From: DASQFQ01 sp035633075
Lineage (GTDB): Bacteria; Actinomycetota; Thermoleophilia; Solirubrobacterales; Solirubrobacteraceae
Length of the DNA stretch: 7,954 bases
NCBI GenBank assembly: GCA_035633075.1
Contig: DASQFQ010000224.1
Span: forward strand, 1 to 7,954
Reading direction: 5' to 3'
Shown here: positions 4,559-7,954 of the stretch, piece after piece
Layout of the letters: each line of letters begins with the position of its first letter
Position numbering within the stretch: position 1 is the first letter of the stretch
Position numbers and translations under genes: made by a program
Notes under the pieces: model-generated
What the model saw: the letters and a program-made list of their open reading frames with translations, nothing else
What the model was told of the DNA's origin: nothing
Databases searched by the model: none

Positions 4559-5758
4559 GTGCTCGCCCAACCGTACCGGCCGATCACCGCCCTGCTCGTC
4601 GTCGCGCTCATGCTGGCCGGTGGGTGCGGAGGCGGAGGCGACCAGACCTCGTCCAACGACAACGGCGCCCCGAAGGGCGGGCCCCTGCTCGGCCAGGGGG
4701 GCGACGAGAAACAGGCGGCGCAAGGCCTCGGCTTCCCGGGGTTCGCGACCAAGAACACGACGAGGGTCGGCGGTGCGGATCCCGTGGCCGACGCGGCGGG
4801 CGTGGCCCAGGCGGTCTTCCCCTCACGCTCGCGCGACACGCGACCGGCCGCCGTCACGCTGGTCGACGGGGCCGACTGGCGGGCCGCAATCTCCGCCGCG
4901 CAGCTCATGAGCCGGCCGCTGCGCGCGCCCTTGCTGCTGACCGACGGCGACAAGCTGCCCGACGCGACGAAGACCGCGCTGGACGAGCTGCGTCCCACGG
5001 GCGCGGAGAAGGCCGGCAAGGCACAGGTCGTGCGCGTGGGCGCCGCCGCCCGGCCCGAGGGCTACCGCAGCTCCGACGTCGAGGGGGGTGACTTCGCGGC
5101 GCTCGCCCAGGCCGTCGACCGGCTCCACACGGCGGCGGCGGGCAGCCCCAGCCCGGCCGTCGTGATCGCTCCCGCCGGGTCGCCGGAGTTCGCGATGCCC
5201 GCCGCGGGCTGGGCGGCCAAGGCGGGCGACCCAGTGCTGTGGGCCGAGCGCGACCGCCTCCCGGCCGCGACCCGCGCGGCGATCGTCGCGCACGGGCGTC
5301 CGCGCATCTACGTCCTCGGTCCGCCGGCGGCGATCTCCGACGCCGTGGCCAAGCAGCTCGAGCGCCTCGGCACCGTCCGACGCATCGCGGGTGCGGACCC
5401 GGTGGCAAACGCGATCGCCTTCGCGCGCTTCACCGACGGGCGCTTCGGCTGGAACGCCGTGGACCCCGGCCACGGTCTGGTCTTCGCGTCGGCGCGGCGA
5501 CCGGTCGACGCGGCGGCCGCCGCCGCGCTGTCGGGATCCGGCACCTACGGCCCGCTGCTGCTGCTCTCCGAGCCCCGCGCCCTGGCGGCCCCGCTGCAGG
5601 ACTACCTCCTCGACATCCAGCCCGGCTACGACTCCGACCCGGTGCGCGGCGTCTACAACCACGGGTGGGTGGTGGGCGACGAGACGGCGATCTCGATCGA
5701 CGTCCAGGCCCGCATCGACGCGCTGCTCGAGATCCAGCCGGTCGATCCCGACGCCTAG
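4559..5758 (+). CDS. Lipoprotein with cell-wall-binding repeat 2 (CWB2) domains
   Basis: A 399-residue protein with a lipoprotein signal: hydrophobic core at about residues 9-20 and lipobox AGGC with the modified cysteine at C23, followed by a Gly/Ser/Asn-rich tether to about 60. The rest is CWB2-like. Repeat one (about 67-160) starts TTRVGGADPVADAAG and has the DGADWRAAISAAQLM and APLLLTDGDKLP blocks. A weaker middle repeat (about 176-262) ends IYVLGPPAAISDAV. A third (about 273-380) starts VRRIAGADPVANAIAF and ends WVVGDETAIS. CWB2 domains in Firmicutes hold surface proteins to wall polymers; here the role is unknown, presumably at the outer face of the membrane or wall. I start at GTG 4559 because it places the signal sequence correctly; the frame stays open upstream to 4349, but that extension would cross the hairpin and the divergent promoter. 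Confidence 0.87.
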   Translation: MLAQPYRPITALLVVALMLAGGCGGGGDQTSSNDNGAPKGGPLLGQGGDEKQAAQGLGFPGFATKNTTRVGGADPVADAAGVAQAVFPSRSRDTRPAAVTLVDGADWRAAISAAQLMSRPLRAPLLLTDGDKLPDATKTALDELRPTGAEKAGKAQVVRVGAAARPEGYRSSDVEGGDFAALAQAVDRLHTAAAGSPSPAVVIAPAGSPEFAMPAAGWAAKAGDPVLWAERDRLPAATRAAIVAHGRPRIYVLGPPAAISDAVAKQLERLGTVRRIAGADPVANAIAFARFTDGRFGWNAVDPGHGLVFASARRPVDAAAAAALSGSGTYGPLLLLSEPRALAAPLQDYLLDIQPGYDSDPVRGVYNHGWVVGDETAISIDVQARIDALLEIQPVDPDA

Positions 5759-5761
5759 ACT
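5756..5761 (+). promoter_or_regulatory. Putative -10 (TAGACT) for the 103-residue protein gene, overlapping the upstream stop codon
   Basis: TAGACT begins with the TAG stop of the CWB2 lipoprotein gene and ends 8 nt before the GTG at 5770. No Shine-Dalgarno lies in the 11-bp gap. It repeats the arrangement at 1890-1895. Read-through from the lipoprotein promoter is an alternative. Confidence 0.35.
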
Positions 5762-5769
5762 TCGGCGCC

Positions 5770-6081
5770 GTGGCCGAAGCCGAGCAGCCCGAGCGACTGC
5801 GGCCCGGACGGCGCGTCAGCGTCGACGACGTCCGCCAGCTCACGGGCGCGTCCACACCCCATTTCGCTCTGCAGCTGCGCAATCGCATCGCCAAGCTGAT
5901 CGCCGGCCTGCCGCCCGACGATCCCGCCCGGATCGATGGCGAGCGCGAGATCGCGCGACTGAACCGCATCGCCTTCACGGGCGAGACGCGTGGCGAGGAC
6001 GCCCAGCCCGGCCAGCGCCCGTTGCCCAGCCTGGACGAGGACGAGGCGCCACGCCGGGTCGAGGGCGCGACCGGCCGCTGA
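5770..6081 (+). CDS. Small conserved-looking protein of unknown function
   Basis: A 103-residue protein with no signal peptide or membrane segment. I do not recognise the family. The central part, VSVDDVRQLTGASTPHFALQLRNRIAKLIAGLP (about 16-48), followed by ARIDGEREIARLNRIAFTGE, looks like three or four charged helices; the C-terminal third (about 72-103) is Pro/Glu/Asp/Arg-rich and probably disordered. The GTG start at 5770 is 11 bases after the lipoprotein stop and follows a TAGACT -10-like hexamer by 8 bases. Codon bias, with strong third-position G/C, and a clean frame between two certain genes support real coding. It lies 32 bases before xseA in the same direction and may be co-transcribed with it, but a palindrome separates them. 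A nucleic-acid-related role is possible from the context only. Confidence 0.7.
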   Translation: MAEAEQPERLRPGRRVSVDDVRQLTGASTPHFALQLRNRIAKLIAGLPPDDPARIDGEREIARLNRIAFTGETRGEDAQPGQRPLPSLDEDEAPRRVEGATGR

Positions 6082-6082
6082 G

Positions 6083-6099
6083 CGCGCCGCAGCGGCGCG
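6083..6099. repeat. Perfect 8-base palindrome touching the xseA -10
   Basis: CGCGCCGC (6083-6090) and GCGGCGCG (6092-6099) are perfect inverted repeats around a single A. The element starts 2 bases after the preceding TGA stop and ends directly against TAGCCT (6100-6105). It could be an operator for xseA or, folded with a 6-bp stem and 5-base loop, a terminator for the upstream gene. CG-rich palindromes arise easily at this base composition. Confidence 0.4.
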
Positions 6100-6105
6100 T
6101 AGCCT
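6100..6105 (+). promoter_or_regulatory. Putative -10 (TAGCCT) for xseA
   Basis: TAGCCT lies 8 nt before the ATG at 6114 and only 2 nt before the in-frame ATG at 6108. The 8-nt spacing equals that at the 4559 and 5770 genes and favours 6114 as the start of a leaderless message. There is no Shine-Dalgarno for either ATG. Confidence 0.4.
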
Positions 6106-6113
6106 GAATGGTC

Positions 6114-7436
6114 ATGTCTCACCCGGCGCCCGCCCCCGACGGTATCCCCGGCAGCGCCCTGACGGGGCCCTGGCCGGTCGGCCACTACGCCGCCGCACTG
6201 CGCGAGCGCCTGCGGGGCTTCGCGCACGTGCAGGTGTTCGGCGAGCTGTTCGGGCTGAAGGCCGGCCGCGCCAAGCTGTGGTTCGAGCTGCGAGACGCCA
6301 CGGGCGCGCTGCCCTGCTCGATGTGGCGCCGCGACTGGGAGGCACTCGGCCTTGGCGAGCTGGCCGACGGCGCAGTCGTGGTCGCCGCCGGCGGGTGCGA
6401 CTTCTACCCGGGCTCGCGAGCGTCCTCGCCGTCGTTCTCCTTCGCGGTCTCCGAGCTGCGCGTCGCCGGCGAGGGAGACCTGCTTGCGCAGGTCGACCGC
6501 CTGCGCCGCGCGCTGCACGCTGAACGCCTCTTCGAGCCCCAGAAGCGGCTCGAGCGCCCGGCGCTGCCGCGCACGATCGGCGTGGTGTGCGGCGAGGGCT
6601 CCAAGGCGCGCGACGATGTGCTCGCCGGCCTGCGCCGGCGCGGCTGGGCGGGCCGGGTCGTATGGGCCTTCGCGCCCGTCCAGGACCGTCACGCCGCCCC
6701 GGCCATCACCCGCTCGCTGCAGGACCTCGCCGCCTGCGAGGAGGTGGAGGTCATCGTCGTCGCGCGCGGCGGCGGCTCGCTCGCCGACCTGTTCGCCTTC
6801 TGCGACGAGACCCTGTGCCGCACGGTCGCGCTGCTGCGCGTGCCGGTCATCTCCTCGGTGGGACACCACACCGACCGCACCCTGATCGACGACGTCGCCG
6901 CGGTCGCCTGCTCCACGCCGACGCACGCCGCCGAGGCGGCCGTGCGCGTGGATTGCGCCGCGGCCCGCGGCGAGCTGCATGCCGTCGCTGCGCGGCTCGA
7001 GCACCAGAGCCGCCGCGCGATCGTGGACCGAGCGCGAGTGCTCGCCCGGCTCTCACGTGCACCCGCCGAGCACGTGGAGCGCCACCGCACGCGGCTGCGC
7101 CAGCATCTCCGCGAGCTGCGCGCGAGCGCGCGCCGCGGCCACGCCGCGCAGGCCCGCCACACCACCACCCGCGCCCTCGTGCTCGACCGCAAGGCCCGCG
7201 CGACCTCCGCCGCCGCCCTTCCCGAGCGCCGCCGTGACCTCGGCCGCCTCGCCCTCGCCCTAGCCGCCCACGATCCCGAGCGCACGCTCGAGCGCGGCTA
7301 CGCGCTGGTCGAGGGACCGGGGGGCGAGCCGGTCACGTCGGCGGCCGCCGCCCGCGAGCAGCCCGAGCTGACGCTGCGACTGCACGACGGGCGCCTCGGA
7401 GTCCGTCCGCGCGAGCCCTACCCTCCAGAGCGATGA
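6114..7436 (+). CDS. xseA: Exonuclease VII large subunit
   Basis: A 440-residue protein, close to the usual 400-460. The N-terminal OB-fold (about 18-118) begins WPVGHYAAALRERL, with FGELFGLKAGRAKLWFELRD following. The nuclease domain (about 145-280) contains GVVCGEGSKARDDVL with D167, VIVVARGGGSLADLFAFCDE with R218, and VGHHTDRTLIDDVAA with H251 and D254; these match the Asp, Arg, His and Asp reported as essential in E. coli XseA. A long Arg/Ala-rich coiled coil (about 280-380) and the C-terminal DPERTLERGYALVEG (387-401) complete the family layout. The enzyme degrades single-stranded DNA from both ends into oligonucleotides, together with XseB, in the cytoplasm. I use ATG 6114; ATG 6108 would add two residues. 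The stop overlaps the xseB start as ATGA. Confidence 0.96.
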   Translation: MSHPAPAPDGIPGSALTGPWPVGHYAAALRERLRGFAHVQVFGELFGLKAGRAKLWFELRDATGALPCSMWRRDWEALGLGELADGAVVVAAGGCDFYPGSRASSPSFSFAVSELRVAGEGDLLAQVDRLRRALHAERLFEPQKRLERPALPRTIGVVCGEGSKARDDVLAGLRRRGWAGRVVWAFAPVQDRHAAPAITRSLQDLAACEEVEVIVVARGGGSLADLFAFCDETLCRTVALLRVPVISSVGHHTDRTLIDDVAAVACSTPTHAAEAAVRVDCAAARGELHAVAARLEHQSRRAIVDRARVLARLSRAPAEHVERHRTRLRQHLRELRASARRGHAAQARHTTTRALVLDRKARATSAAALPERRRDLGRLALALAAHDPERTLERGYALVEGPGGEPVTSAAAAREQPELTLRLHDGRLGVRPREPYPPER

Positions 7437-7681
7437 GCGACGTCGTCCCCGAGACCACCACCCTCACCTACGAGAGCGCGTGCGCGCGCATCGAGGACAT
7501 CATCCGCCGCCTGGACTCGGGCGAGGCCGGCCTGCGCGAGACGCTCGAGCTGTGTCAGGAGGGGCGCCGGCTGGTCGAGTTCTGCGCAGGCGAGCTCGAG
7601 GCGGTCGGCCAGGGCCTCGAGGAGCTGCGCCTCGACGAGCTCGTCGCCCGGCTCGAGGCCGGGCGCGCGCCGGCTCCCTAG
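7433..7681 (+). CDS. xseB: Exonuclease VII small subunit
   Basis: An 82-residue, mainly helical protein, the normal size for XseB (about 80). TYESACARIEDIIRRLDSGE (12-31), then LRETLELCQEGRRLVEFC (34-51) and GLEELRLDELVARL, reproduce the two-helix hairpin of the family, including the LDSGE turn and the LELCQEGRRL segment. Several small subunits bind the coiled-coil region of each XseA and are required for nuclease activity. The start is the ATG at 7433, overlapping the xseA TGA by four bases, so the two are translationally coupled and made together. The C-terminal EAGRAPAP tail is short and probably disordered. Confidence 0.95.
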   Translation: MSDVVPETTTLTYESACARIEDIIRRLDSGEAGLRETLELCQEGRRLVEFCAGELEAVGQGLEELRLDELVARLEAGRAPAP

Positions 7682-7954
7682 TCCCTATGGTCGGCCGTCT
7701 GAGCGTCCGGTGGTGATGGGACCGTCGCGTGAGTTTCCGCGATAACACCTCCCCCTCGCCCGCGGCCACATCACGAGCGCGGGCCGCCGGGGAGCGAACA
7801 TAGCCACGCCCGAGGCTACTCCTCCGCTGGACAGCGCAAGCGTGTGAGCGGGACCATCTGCAGGGAAAGTGGCTGGCACTCCTTGGGATGAGCGGCACTG
7901 GCCCGGGCATGACACACCTGGGAGGGGGCTGCCCCAGTGTCGCCCGCGACTCGA
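7682..7954. other. Right-edge intergenic region with several inverted repeats and no convincing gene
   Basis: No frame shows a recognisable protein, ribosome site and sustained coding bias. Besides the hairpin at 7749-7794 there are two more folds. One joins CCGCT (7824-7828) with AGCGG (7847-7851) and encloses a CAAG-loop hairpin. The other pairs GCGGCACTGG (7892-7901) with CCAGTGTCGC (7934-7943), ten pairs with one G-U. This may be a leader or structured RNA belonging to a gene to the right, or simply GC-rich spacer. A short frame from ATG 7888 stays open to the edge but has no ribosome site and is not called. Confidence 0.4.
7749..7794 (+). terminator. Long hairpin downstream of xseB, possible operon terminator
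   Basis: An outer stem CTCCCC (7749-7754) with GGGGAG (7789-7794) and an inner stem GCCCGCG (7758-7764) with CGCGGGC (7778-7784) stack around a 13-base loop, with only a small internal loop between. It is 67 bases after the xseB stop and is the strongest fold there. No U-run follows, so termination is inferred from place and strength. Confidence 0.35.

Noticed and set aside
5430..7004. 524-codon minus-strand frame opposite xseA and upstream genes
   Set aside because: Low-complexity Arg/Ala/Gly product; xseA on the other strand is certain.
7800..7954. Resemblance to a cobalamin riboswitch (GGGAA, then GGCACTGG)
   Set aside because: The conserved blocks are not in the right sequence or spacing and the GCCACTG-type core is not matched, so I only call it structured.
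7888..7954. Short open frame from ATG 7888 to the window edge
   Set aside because: No ribosome-binding site or promoter hexamer, no recognisable sequence, and it overlaps a strong inverted repeat.
1..7954. tRNA, rRNA, CRISPR array, insertion sequence or phage genes
   Set aside because: Nothing in either strand shows cloverleaf, direct-repeat array, transposase or integrase features.

Overview
This is a strongly GC-rich bacterial window with tightly packed genes, many GTG starts, several overlapping stop/start pairs and NNG/NNC-biased codons. The combination of PspA with PspAA and PspAB, a c-di-AMP riboswitch in front of a secreted NlpC/P60 protein, a CWB2-repeat lipoprotein and TAnnnT-type -10 elements very close to start codons suggests an actinobacterium, most likely of the Thermoleophilia/Solirubrobacterales type. 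That lineage is my inference from gene content; no rRNA or marker gene here proves it.

Layout. (1) 1-939, minus: the N-terminal part of a phytoene-desaturase-like FAD oxidoreductase running off the left edge. (2) 996-3514: an envelope-stress block in which htpX and pspAB (plus) converge on pspA and pspAA (minus). The two arms share a four-base CTAG that supplies both stop codons, centred in a perfect 7-bp hairpin. (3) 3582-4366, minus: a secreted NlpC/P60 cell-wall hydrolase with its own promoter, a ydaO-type c-di-AMP riboswitch in the leader and an inverted repeat around the -10. (4) 4559-5758, plus: a lipoprotein with cell-wall-binding (CWB2) repeats. (5) 5770-7681, plus: a small protein of unknown function, then xseA and xseB, the two subunits of exonuclease VII, overlapping by ATGA. 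(6) 7682-7954: no convincing gene, but several strong inverted repeats.

How the parts may fit together. PspA with its two associated proteins and the membrane protease HtpX would form a membrane-maintenance module. The adjoining NlpC/P60 hydrolase is gated by c-di-AMP, a second messenger tied to cell-wall and turgor homeostasis, and the next gene encodes a surface lipoprotein. The centre of the window is therefore an envelope-homeostasis neighbourhood, while exonuclease VII is a housekeeping DNA-repair operon beside it. A recurrent feature is a TAGNNT hexamer 8-10 nt upstream of start codons, twice reusing the TAG stop codon of the preceding gene, which suggests leaderless transcription.
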